Shown: in pieces, positions 50,841-62,400 of the stretch
How positions within the stretch are numbered: the first letter of the stretch is position 1
Layout: the number at the start of each line of letters is the position of its first letter
Source: Poecilobothrus nobilitatus
Taxonomy: Eukaryota; Arthropoda; Insecta; Diptera; Dolichopodidae
Reading direction: 5' to 3'
Assembly (NCBI GenBank): GCA_947095535.1
Contig: OX352772.1
Location: forward strand, 313,668,018 to 313,732,017
DNA length: 64,000 nt
Notes under the pieces: model-generated
The model's input: only the letters and a program-made list of their open reading frames with translations
Told to the model about the DNA's origin: nothing
Databases searched by the model: none
Made by a program: the position numbers and the translations under genes

Positions 50841-51709
50841 GAAAGTTTTCAGCAAACAGGTTTGTTTTTTCTTTGACACCGAAAACAATTTTCAAATGGT
50901 GAAAACTAAAAACCTTTAGTGCCGTTAACACTTTGGAAAGCTCTAAAAAACTTTTCTATTTTTTGGTAAGTTCAAAAGTTATTGTTTCAACTGTCTGTAG
51001 TGCAACAACTTTTCCTTGTTGATAATCTTCTTACACCTATTTATAGACACGATATAGCTTGCCTGATATTCCATTATTTTTATTAAATAAATAATTATAA
51101 ACATTTGTATAATTTCCTTTAAAAAAGAAAATTCAGGAAAATCTTAACAATTTAAAGTTTTCTGGATTGTTATATCCCATGTTTACAAATTAAATAACCA
51201 AATATTTTTGAAAATTCAAATCATCCAAATTCTTTAAAATTCTTTATATAAATTTTATTAAATAAATTTATTTTTAGTTCATTTTCTCTTTTTTTTTACC
51301 AAAAAACTTGTGTGTTTCTTTGAAAGACTTTAATTTTACTTGCCTTTTTTCATTTTAATTGTAACAAAACAAATTTTTTTGTAAAAATCTTAGAAATTCA
51401 AGAAAATTACAATTTTTTTTAAAAAATTTATCCTCTAGGTTTATAAAAATTTTTCTAATATCTCATATTTGATATTTGATAGATTTTTTTTATTTAGAAT
51501 TCAAAATTAAATTAGCTATAAAAATTTTTTTTTATGAAAACACCAAAGGCTCTTTTGAAATTCAATATCTTCACTGAAACAATTACAAACGAAAATTAAT
51601 TGAGTTTATTGGAGTTTATTGAGTTTTTGGAATTAGAAACAAAATACATATTTATAATATAATGTTTGTCCAAGTTGACAGAACTTATTTTTAATTAATT
51701 TCGACAATC

Positions 51710-51797
51710 GAAATTTGAAGCAAATAAACGTCTTATAGCTTAGTAATAAGACGTTTATTTGCTTCAAATTTCAATAAAATTTTATAGCTTAGTAATA
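51710..51797. repeat. Perfect 26-bp inverted repeat with an adjacent duplicated loop sequence
   Basis: The arm at 51710-51735 (gaaatttgaagcaaataa...) is exactly complementary to 51747-51772, with an 11-nt loop (tagcttagtaa). The loop word ttatagcttagtaata occurs again at about 51782-51797, as a direct repeat spaced 48 bp. Confidence 0.9.
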
Positions 51798-52952
51798 ACA
51801 TTTAGAGGCTGAACAAACTATAACGTTATCAAAAGCACCTAGCAAAGGAACTGGCATCGAAAGTACCGCAACATGAAGTAAAATCTATAAAATTGTCGTT
51901 TTATTTTTCGATTTTATTTATTTTCCCAGTTCATATAAAGTAAAGTACAAAATTATAAAAAGACTTAAAATAATAAAAAAAATTTTAAATTTAGGTACTT
52001 CATTTTCCTAAATGATTTTAATGAGAAACTGTTGCATATCGTATTGAAAACATGACGTTATATGAAAACAAAACGGTTAATGAAAACGATGAAAACAAAA
52101 CGGATAAGAAAAATCTCGAACAATTTAAAAATCAGGTATAAGAAAATATGGGAAAATAAATCTCAAAAGTACAAAAACGAAAATCTATAAAAAAAAATTT
52201 TTTTGTTCCAAAATTTTGTAAAAAAATTATTTCGAATGAAAATAAGGGTATCCAGGAGTAAAATTGAATTAACTCTCGAAAATCAATGATTAAAACATGA
52301 TTTTATTGAATGATTAAAACAAACGCCATTTTATTGCATTGTAGATAATGTTAATATGGTTAATTATTATTGTGCTTCTCTTGTTGGTCATGATAATAGT
52401 GGTTTATTTAGGTTTTCTGAACACTAATTTTGTAAGCAAATATCAAAGCCTTCCTAATTCAAAAACACATATTCTATTCTCAAAAACATTCAACCTTAAG
52501 TTTGTAAACGTTTTTATGTGTTCATATCGAACAAAAAACTTCAAGAGTAATATAGTTTTGTTTTCTAAAAAATGTTATGAAAATTCAGGTGAATCTTAGA
52601 ATTAAAAGTGTTAATTTTAGCAACCGTAACCTCCCATTTTGAATATTAAGATTTGAAAATTATTTAATGCTGTAAAAACCTTAAATTGGATAGGAACTAT
52701 AGCATTCTAATTTATCATTGTATTTTTGCTTTATTTTTATTTGTAATAGGATATTAAGGTTGTGGCAATATTTTAGTATCTTACTTAGTATATCTTATCT
52801 ACTATTTCGACATATTATTTGTTTAAAATCAAATGTTTACGTATTTTTAATTTTTAAGAAGTTTTTTGAAAAGAAAAACGACGAAAAAGTAAGTAATTAA
52901 CCAATTTTTGAAATAAATAAGTCATCATGTTTTTTTTTCCTTATTTTTATTT

Positions 52953-53655
52953 TAAACGAGGAAGAGTTCAGTAGAGTAGACTGTGTCAACTCTGGGATAC
53001 CCGTATGAATGTAATATACCTTCTTTCTATAAAACTCGACCATCTTTTAAAAATTTTCAGATGTTTTAGTACCTACGTTAACTACAGAGACAATATATTT
53101 ATGTAAATTGTGGAGTTGTATGACAGCTACCCGAATTTATTGCACAAGCACAACCAAATTTTGCAAAAGTTGTTGCCATAAAACTTGATCATCATTTGTA
53201 ATATTTCAGACTCCTAGCTTCATTAAGTTCCAAGAGGTGCAAGAAGCCTGAACTGGCTGCTCTAGACCAATCAAATTTTACAAAAGTTTTTGGCATGTAA
53301 CTCGACACATTTTCACTAAATTTCAGATAGCTAGCTTCAATAGATACTGAGTTATTATCATTTAAAAAGTGAAGTTGTATGGCAGATACTCGAACGCGTC
53401 GGCGGAAAATGCTGGATTTAAATAGCAAAACTAACAATTTTGCAAAAGTGAGTAAAAAAAATTTCAGTCTCCTAGCTCCTTTTTTTTTTTGAGTTATCGT
53501 GCGGACAGACGGACATACATGGCTTAATTGACTTAGAATTGAATTATGAACCAATCCATACCTTTGACACTATATCTAGCTCGACTCCTTTAAGATGTCA
53601 TAAACGTAATGGCAAATTTATTATACCCTTGAACATAGTTCATAGTGGTATAAAA
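52953..53655 (-). mobile_element. GTCC-family element, subfamily A, reverse strand
   Basis: It starts with aaacgaggaagag...cagtagagtagactg, the complement of the right end of the copy at 48631-49672. It continues through ctctgggatacccgtatgaa, gtatgacagctaccc and cctagctcc to gagttatcgtgcggacagacggac, and ends gaacatagttcat. The GTCC run is shortened to about two units. Confidence 0.78.
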
Positions 53656-54010
53656 ATTGCTTATTATTATTTTAAGAGCTACAATTAGAAAAATAAAAAA
53701 AAATATGTAGTGACCGAATTTTTATGTTCTTCATTCTTCTATTTTTATTAATATCGTCGCTACTACCATAAATTTCTATTTTGCTTATTTAAAAGATTGT
53801 AAATCACAATTAATATATGAAGCATTTTTTCACAAATAAGTACATACATTCAAACTTCAGTCAACTAGAATGCTATATATTATCCAATATAGACCCCCCA
53901 ATATAGAAAAAATATAAATATACCTTTTTGTTTTTAACTTTTCCAAACCAAGATATTAATTTGAAATGAATTTTCTTACTTTCCAAAACCTTTATATATA
54001 TCTTTTGCAG

Positions 54011-54068
54011 TCATGAATATCCTGTACCAGCGGAAGGAAAATTATTCAAAATACCAGAAAACATTTAA
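54011..54068 (+). CDS. Candidate alternative terminal exon of the Osi2-like gene
   Basis: A pyrimidine-rich acceptor (tatcttttgcag, AG at 54009-54010) precedes a short frame reading HEYPVPAEGKLFKIPENI and TAA. A strong AATAAA follows at 54091-54096, 23 bp after the stop. The exon needs a phase-2 donor, which exon 8 (ending AG) provides; the joint codon would be AGT (Ser). Splicing 8 to this exon would skip exon 9 and replace its C-terminal cysteines with an 18-residue tail. Codon choice resembles the other exons. It could instead belong to another transcript or be chance. Confidence 0.5.
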
Positions 54069-54090
54069 AAGTAAATTACTCCACTCAAAA

Positions 54091-54096
54091 AATAAA
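54091..54096 (+). promoter_or_regulatory. Candidate polyadenylation signal after the alternative exon
   Basis: AATAAA lies 23 bp beyond the TAA of the candidate exon at 54011-54068. Confidence 0.4.
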
Positions 54097-55093
54097 GTTT
54101 TTCGTTTGTTTTTTTTTTTTTAATTTTCTGCAGAAATTTATCATCAACTTTAAATTTTTATTACTATTTGTATTTTTTTTTTTTTATATGGTAAAATGAA
54201 ATCGAAACTTTTTCCATTAAAATGCAAAATAATAAAATATTGAAAAAAAATGTTGCAATTACTTATATATATTTCGCTTTTTTTTATATAAGAAGAAAAG
54301 TTATCGTACATAATATAAATTGACTTATATGTAAAAATACTTTTTTTTCAAAAATAAATTTTTTTTTTTTTTTTGAATCAACATTCAATCAACATAATTA
54401 TAATATTGAATAATTGTTTTTTTTTTTTTTTTTTAAATATTTAAAAGTTGAATTTTTTATTTTGCACTTTTAAAATTCCAATATAGAAGAGTTAGTTTAA
54501 ATACACATTTGCATACAAAGTAAAAAAAAAAAAATTTTATCCAAAATGCAAAATTTCTTTTAGAAATAAAAAAACAAACAGAGACAAAATTAAAATTTAT
54601 TTTTTAATATTCTAATCGCGAGCAATCAATGATATAAATTGCGTTTTTTCTTTGTTTTTATATTTTTCCCCTTCTCCCTAAAATTCCTATCTCTATCTGG
54701 ATAAATTTAATATATATATATGTAGTTTCACTAAGACCCCGTTGATTAATCAAGAAAAAAAAAAAACCAATACCCACATTCATGCCGGCATTTCACCAAA
54801 ATAACAACAAACAAAGATTCAATTCAATTCCATTCCATTTCTATACTCTTATGCAATTAAACGTTTTTGAAAGTGATTAAATCCGCTCATTTGTTTACAC
54901 TTACACTTCAAGAAATTAAATCCAAACAAAAAAAAAAAAAAAACAAATAACAAAATAACTGATACACCTTTAAAGAGGTGCTTTACAATATTGTTAAAAT
55001 TATTTTGAGGGGAAATTAAAATTATTAAATAAAATCAAAATCAAATCAAAATCTATATTGTGAACAGTAAAAAAAAAAAAAACTAGGTTGTCA

Positions 55094-55099
55094 TATAAA
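55094..55099 (+). promoter_or_regulatory. Candidate TATA box of the second Osiris gene
   Basis: TATAAA in catataaataccaac lies about 185 bp upstream of the ATG at 55280, in a slightly less AT-rich patch. No clear initiator was identified at the expected distance, and TATAAA is common by chance here. Confidence 0.33.
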
Positions 55100-55279
55100 T
55101 ACCAACACCAATTCACAATATAACGGTATTATCAAATTAGTGACCGAACATAGTGGATAGTTTTTTTTTTTTTCTTTAAAAAATTTTATACATACGATTT
55201 TGGAATACTATTTGAAAATCAATTCTTCTACTCTAAATTTCCTTAATTTAAAAAGAAGAAAAAACGAATCTCAAGGATC

Positions 55280-55733
55280 ATGAAACATTTGGAATTTAGT
55301 TTAATTTTAATAATATCTTTAACAGGATTATATACAGCGGCTGAAAAATCAGCAGTTGATGTAGCCTTAGATATTTATTCAACTTGTTTAAAAACCTATG
55401 AAACAAATTGTATAAAACCGAAAGCTTTAAGTTGGTTAAGTAAAGCTGTTCAAAAAGATGAAATTAAAATTACAAATGATTTAAGAATTATTCGAACTGG
55501 TAATGATGATGAATTTGATTTTGCAACACAACAAAAACGTTCCGGTAAACATGATGCTAGACTTGAATTATTTGATAAAATTGATAGTTTCTTAGCAACA
55601 CATTCAATAAAAATTGATGCACCATCATATTTAAAATCATCAGAAGCAAGATCATTTATTCCAAATTCGTATTTAGATGGTGGTTTTGGACAAGGACTTA
55701 CAATACCATTATCAGAAGGAAATGCTGTAGAAG
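55280..55733 (+). CDS. Second Osiris gene, exon 1
   Basis: The ATG at 55280 is preceded by aaggatc and is the first in a signal-peptide-encoding frame. The donor is GT at 55734-55735 (gaag|gtaatt). It ends in phase 1, and the split codon GGT (Gly) is completed by exon 2. It encodes the signal peptide, cysteine pair and most of DUF1676. Confidence 0.9.
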
Positions 55734-56444
55734 GTAATTAATATTGAATTAAATTATTTTAAATTAATAATATTTTAACATTAATTTTTAATTTACAATA
55801 TTCTTATATTTTTTATAGGTCGAGGTTTTGTTAAAAGAATTATGTTACCATTTTTATTAGGTTTAAAATTTAAATCAACCGTTTTGGTACCACTTGCCTT
55901 ATCATTAATTGCATTAAAAACATGGAAAGCTATGACATTAGGTTTATTATCAATGGTATTATCTGGTGCTATTTTAATATTTAAAGTAGCGAAACCAAAG
56001 GTAATATACACATTTTACTTTTTATTGTACAACTATTACAAAATAAAGTTTATTTTATTTCTTTAGTTCGCTCACTATGAAGTTGTTCACTATCCACATC
56101 ATCATCATGTTGAACATCATGTTGATCATGTTCTTCCACATCATCATGTAGATCATATTGTACCACATCATATTGATCATATTGTTCCACATCATGTTGA
56201 ACATGTTGTACCACATCATATTGAACATGTTGTACCACATCATATTGAACATGTAGTACCACATCATGTTGATCATATTGGTTCACATCATATTGAACAT
56301 CATGTTGATCATTTAGTTCCACATCATATTGAGCATCATGTTGATCATATAGAAACACCGCATGGTTGGGCTAGATCATCAAATAATGAGGCACAACCAC
56401 AAGATGCTCATGAAATTGCATATAAAGGACAAATTCCAAACTGA
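55280..56444 (+). CDS. Osiris-family protein with His-rich tail, complete, three exons
   Basis: Exons 55280-55733, 55819-56000 and 56067-56444 join in frame to 337 residues. Residues 1-20 form a signal peptide (cleavage near TAA-EKS). C36 and C44 make the two-cysteine region. The DUF1676 stretch runs to about 130 and includes [18 protein letters not shown] Gly/Lys-containing hydrophobic segment at about 155-205 ([20 protein letters not shown]) follows. Residues about 220-310 are an array of His-rich octapeptides, PHH(V/I)(D/E)H(V/I)V. The end, [12 protein letters not shown], resembles the Osiris AQxLAY motif. Products of this family act in the secretory pathway of cuticle-forming epidermis. 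It lies head to tail behind the Osi2-like gene, so Osi3 is a reasonable but unproven name. Confidence 0.92.
55819..56000 (+). CDS. Second Osiris gene, exon 2
   Basis: The acceptor is AG at 55817-55818 and the donor GT at 56001-56002. It encodes the hydrophobic segment (residues about 152-212) ending in FKVAKPK. The intron before it is 85 nt and the one after 66 nt. It ends in phase 0. Confidence 0.9.
56067..56444 (+). CDS. Second Osiris gene, exon 3 (His-rich repeats)
   Basis: The acceptor is AG at 56065-56066 (atttctttag). Translation opens [14 protein letters not shown], continues through the His-rich octapeptide array and stops at TGA 56442-56444. Repeat units are close at the DNA level (ccacatcatrttgawcat), so unequal crossing-over or slippage is likely. 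Confidence 0.92.
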   Translation, partial: FAHYEVVHYPHHHHVEHHVDHVLPHHHVDHIVPHHIDHIVPHHVEHVVPHHIEHVVPHHIEHVVPHHVDHIGSHHIEHHVDHLVPHHIEHHVDHIETPHGWARSSNNEAQPQDAHEIAYKGQIPN

Positions 56445-56454
56445 TAATTTGAAA

Positions 56455-56460
56455 AATAAA
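56455..56460 (+). promoter_or_regulatory. Candidate polyadenylation signal of the second Osiris gene
   Basis: The first AATAAA after the stop is only 11 bp away. A second at 56657-56662 is at a more usual distance and may be the one used. Confidence 0.35.
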
Positions 56461-59400
56461 TCGATTTGGTATCACTTTAGGTAAAAAAACGGACAGAAGC
56501 TTTTTCTTAGACTAAAATATGTGTAGAATATAATTTTTTTTTTATTTATTTGTCTTTTTTTAAATTTCCAAAGATTTATTTATTATTTTAATTTGTACAT
56601 AAAACCTGTTAAAGGTTATAACTACAATTTACAATTAGGACATATATAAATTATTTAATAAAAAAATATTTATTTATTTAATTGTGGAATGCAAATTACT
56701 TTTTTATTTTCTTTTTGTATTCATTTTATCATTCTTTAGTTTTAATTTTCTTTTATTTTTCTTTAGTGTAATTTTTTAAGGTCAACTTTCCTAAATTTTT
56801 GTATTTGACTTATTGGTTGACTTATAAGTTCTGACATCGCAACTAATATTGAATTACAATATTTTTGGGGATTAAGGTACGGGGTAAGGTAAAATAAATA
56901 CATATGTGATTGGTTTATATAATAAATCAGCCAATAATAAAATTTTGGAAAGTACAAGAAGTTACAGTTTTAGATCTACACATTCACAATATTTTTTAAC
57001 TATCTGAGTTTCAATATACGCGTACGATAGTCTCCTCCGTGTTTTTAATCAATTTTTAATCACTATATTAAGAGTCTGATATTTATAATAATGTAAACTC
57101 CCGGATGGCATAATTCGGCTTATGGAAATTCGTTTGTAGTATGAACACGTGAATATGTAACCATCTTCCACTTCATGTGTTCCCCAGAATTGGTGATGAT
57201 TACATTTACAACGTTCAAAGATTCAAGGTGAATATTAACAACTTTGTTCACAATATGCTTTCCAATTTGAAATCTATTTTCACTCCCTAACTCAACTTCC
57301 TCTGAGCAGGCAGTACATTAGTACTAAAGGTCATATAACCTATTGTTTGGTTAAAAAAGGGAGGTGGTGTTTAGTGGGTTAAAGTCCCACACACTCATAG
57401 AGGACTCGTTTTCACTCCTCTCTTTCACTACCCTCGCAAAAAACAAAAAAAAGAGATGTCTTATTCGTTGACAAATATGAAACTCTTGAAGGTTTCGATC
57501 AATTTTTGATTACTTCAAAATTAATGATTTAGCAGAAAACTATAATCAAATTTATCACCAAAAAATAAATTAAAATTTGATAGTTTAGCAGTAGTTCAAT
57601 TAAATTCAAGTATAAATAATTCAATGTCATTATAAAATTTAAAAACTTTAATGAATATGATATTTGCCAATGTCTGAAAATTTTCTAACGATTTCAAAAC
57701 CAACCACCGCCAGGAAAGAAATTCTCAATTAAATTTGACTCGAAATCTACCATCCAGAAAGATTTTGTTTAAAATGGTTTATATTCAATAATCTTAGCTT
57801 CTTAATGTATAAGAACTTAAGAAAATTTCATTAAATTAATTTGTCTTTCCAAACCTCAAACAAAGAAGGTTTGAAAAGATAAGATATAAATGAAAAATTT
57901 ATCTATTTTATTTTTTAAAATCAAAAGTTAGAAAGAAATTTTAAACATAGATGAAGTTTAAATAAAATATCAAATTTTGTTATTTCTTTTTTTTTTTATT
58001 AAATTTAATTTAAAATGCTAAAGAAACACAATATTTTTTTAAATTAAACAAACGAAACCAAAAAAGGAAACAGTTTTCTCTCATTATTTAAAATTCAGAT
58101 CTTGTGAACAATTTTTAAGGAAATGACTTTTGATATCCTGGAAAATTGATTGTTTTCATTACCTTTTATGTAAACAAAAATAAAAAATAAAAAAACACCT
58201 TAACAGGAAAAAAAAGGAAAATTTTTTAATTATATGAAAACTGAAAACACCAAAGGACGAACAACCAAAAAAAACAAGGTCTAAAGTGTTAATTTCTTAA
58301 TTTTTTTTTACCGGTTATTTTCCATCTTTTTCTTCTAATATTTCTTTTATTATTTTCTACTTGTCCCACAATTTCAAAGAGAAGAACCAAAAAAATACAA
58401 AAAAAAAGGCTAAAAAATAAAATAAAATAAAAAATGTCAGGTTTTCTTTTATTGTTCTCTTTAGAAAAATAATAAAAATCCAAACAAAAGAAAAAAACAT
58501 AAAGTCGTTGTAAGTAAGTTCATCCTTTCTGGAATGAATACAAAACACCTTCAATTTCTTTTATTTAAAAATAAAAACATATTGTTGCTGTTATTTTTTC
58601 CTTAGTAACTTATATACATATATATAATATATATATATATTATAAGTAAATGACAATATTGTAGGCAGTTGAAAAGTAAAATAAAATACAAAAAACCAAA
58701 AAGAACAGGAAATGGTCGAGGTCACCCTTAACTTTTTTTTTTTCTGCTCACCTTTATGTATTTTTTTTTTGTTTTTTTATTGTTGTTATTGAAAGGAAAC
58801 CTTTGGAATTTTGATGTAAAATTTGTTTAATTTAGATGTAAAGTTTTATAATCATTTTTTTTTTTTTATTTTTACCTTCTAAGAAGTTTGAAGAAAATTT
58901 ATGACAAAAATAGATATACTTTTTAATAGCAACCATTACTAAATCCAATTAAACTTAAAAAGAAATACGCTATTCCGTTTTAAATCTAAATTTAAGTTAC
59001 ATTCTAATATAAAGTTTAATTTACGATTTCATTTTTTTTGTTTTTTTTGGTTTTTAATCATTATTCCAACACAATTAAAAAACATTAAAATAGAAGTAAA
59101 TACTTAAAACAATAGCGACAAAAAAATGTATAGTGCTTCATTTTATTAAGAAAAATTAAGGATCAAAACAACTAAAAATTACTTAATTGTGATATTACAA
59201 AACACTTTGAGAATATTAAAATAAACAATAATATTATAATAGAAGTATGAAAAGAAAGAATAAAAACAGAATCAAAAATATTATGACTATTTAAAAAAAG
59301 AATAAAATCTATGTTACTTTATTTAATACAATTTAAAGTGTTTTTATATTTAATTAAAATTTGGGGATTATAAGTATACACCTATTTCTTAAGAATGAAT

Positions 59401-62400
59401 ATATAAAAACATTTTATTTTATATGAGGTCCAAACCGTTTTTTGTACGGACAATTAAATTTTTGTATTTAAGTCAAATTTTACAAAAAAATTATTTAATC
59501 CCATTATATTTATAAAATTTCTCCATCATTTAAGATATAGAAATGCAAAAATTTAAATCATAAATTAAGCTTTATATTAAAACAAAATACGATGTTTAAA
59601 TTTTCGTTTCAATTAACGGTAAATTTCGAACTCCCTTCTCCTGTATCTTCCACATACACTCAGACGTAAAAAGTAAGAATTTTTGAAAATAACTGTTAAT
59701 TACCGAAAAAAACTATTCATATAGAAAAAGGGTTCTTACCCTTTTTAGAACAAATGAATGACAAAAAATAAAAGTTCCCTATTTTAAATATCTAAACCTG
59801 TGTCTTGAAAGTCTTCGAAAATTTCTCAAATTAAAAGCTCAAAGATTATGTTTTTATATATTTTAAAAGTTAAGTTTTTCATAATTACATATAGGGGGTT
59901 CTTAAAATTGGAAAAAATATTTCTTGATTTTTATCAATTCCTCTTACAGAATAAAAGTATAAGAAAAATTATGAATTTTCGAAATTCTACTATAAAAGAC
60001 CTAAACCTTTTGCTTTACACACTACATTGTTTGTTATTCATAATTTTGTTTTTTTAGTTTGGTCCAATTTTAGTTCATTTTTTTATAGGGTATAGTAATA
60101 ACAGCATTTCATCCATATTGTACTTAAATGAATCAATTATGTATTAGAAAATATTACTAAAACTTAGATGTTTCTCTAGTTTAATTCAATGGCTTTTTTT
60201 TTAAGAAAACTTTTTATAGTTAAGACGTGTATTTAATTTATTGGTATTTTAAATTTATCGATTCAACATTGAACACAATTACAAAATTATTGACTTTTAA
60301 GTTATCCTGTTCATCAAATTAATTGACAATTTCTTATCCCATAATTTCTTTTTAATCTTTATCCTAAAAGTATGCATTATTTTTTTATTCGGTTGTCCTT
60401 GAAATAATCTTTAAAAACAATAAGTTTAGCAAAACAATAACAACACATCACAAAAAAATACTTTCGATTTCTTAATTTTTTTTTTTTTTTTTTTTGTAGA
60501 AATAATAATATATTTTATGGTTCCAAATAACCTTGAACTTAAATATTGGTTTAATAATAAGAAAAATATTTACCCAATGGACTTGCCAATAATAATATAC
60601 ACTTAACTCCATCTATATTTATATAAAAAAAAAAAAAACAATTATAATTTGTTTTCTTTTTGATGATTGAGCAAAAAAATTAGATCTGGTGAATTCTTAA
60701 ATAGTGAATCCTTATTTATGAATTCTTTTCCTTGATTTTTTTGTATGTATTTGTTTCTAAAAAAAATAAATTTGATAAAAAATTTTTTTATAGTCATTCA
60801 AACGTATTTTCATTTTGTTTCATATGGTATGAAGCTTATCATTTTATCCCCCCAAAAGAATTTTATTTGGAAATTTAGAATGGTATTTAAAATTTTGATT
60901 GATGACTTAGGTCATTTTGTATTATTTTTGAAAATAAACAAAATATGGATTAGAAAAATCATTTTTAAATCTTTAACTTACATTTTAAGGGGTTATTTGT
61001 TTCGAAAGAAATATCTGGAAATATTTAAATTCTGGAAACATTTTTTTAAAACTTTTAATTTTTAAATTTAAAACAAAATACTTGAAAAATTTTTGTTTTA
61101 ATTCTATTCTAAAGTTTTTCATCTATATTATTTCCCATTCTACAAAATAATTTAAATACCAGCCCTGTGTTGTTTTTAAACATTTGAATTATCTGACTTG
61201 CGATTCAGCGGAAAAATTATACTATTAAGGGAATATACAAAATGGTTAATTTTTAAAAAAGCCAATTAATCAAAAAGGATTTTAAGTATTTTTAAATTTT
61301 ACATTCCGCTTTTTGTAATTTAAATATGAAAGGTACTCCAGCAATTTTTAAAAAATCTTAAAAAACATATTTGATTTCAACATAAAATTCTAAATTTTAT
61401 TCATTCAAGATTTTTTTTTCATGATAATGTTCTGATTCCTTGTAACTTCAAATTAGTTTAAAAGTGCTATGGTTCATAGTTTAGAACATTTACGACATTT
61501 TAGTTAGTACGACATTAGGTTCGAAGTTTAATTTTTCATGAATTCATGCATATTTTTCAGCGTTGTTAGTTGTTTCATATTTCATTATTCTATTACACCT
61601 TTAAAGGTGTATTGCATGCATGCATTTTGTTTTCATTATTTGACCAAAAATTCCATCAAGTTCAAACTAAATAATTAAAGTTTAAGAGTCAAAGTACTGC
61701 AGTCAAAGTACTTTTAATAAAATCTGGAATCTATAGATTTATTTATTTTGTATGCTAAACCCTGAATAATGGGTAAGCTCCTTTTTTCTCATATTATCAC
61801 TTTTGTTGCTTAAAGTTTCATTTTTTAAAACACAAGCAGAGTGCATATAAAACAAGCGCATTTTCTTTTTTTTTTAACGATATTTAAAAAATCAAAAAGT
61901 ACTCCAAAAAATAGAAATAAACAATTCAAATACAAAAAATGTCACTTTTCTATCATATAAAATTAAATTTAAATTTGAATCGAATCTGCATTTGTCCCAT
62001 TTAAACTAAAGTGTACATGTACTCGTTTAAAAAAATATTTTTATAATAATTAAAATTGCAAATTAAATTATATGCCTTAATAATTTCAAATTTTAAATTT
62101 AATAATATATTTTTTATTTTTTTTATTTATGGGTTTTTTTAACATGTAAAGATGTCATTTTAAATTAAAAAAAAAAAACAATTTAATTTGATTCCGAATT
62201 TTTTAATTTAAAAGAAAAAATAAACAACAAATTTTAATAATTTTTTTTTTTTTGTTTTCTTTATTTTCTTACAATTGATTTTCAAATATATTTTGCATAT
62301 AAATTATTTAATTATCAAATTTTATATAAATTTGAATATAATTTTTATACCGAATACCTATAAGAGCACCCTTGAATACTCAATAAAGTTTACACACATA

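Noticed and set aside
56050..56358. Long open frames on the reverse strand rich in Asp, His, Gln and Val, or Met and Asn
   Set aside because: They are the antisense of the His-rich octapeptide array in exon 3 of the Osiris gene; the 24-bp period of the sense codons keeps several frames open.
60745..61065. 106-codon ORF in the 3' intergenic region
   Set aside because: Composition is dominated by Phe, Ile, Leu and Lys from AT-rich codons. I see no signal peptide logic, domain or neighbouring exon.
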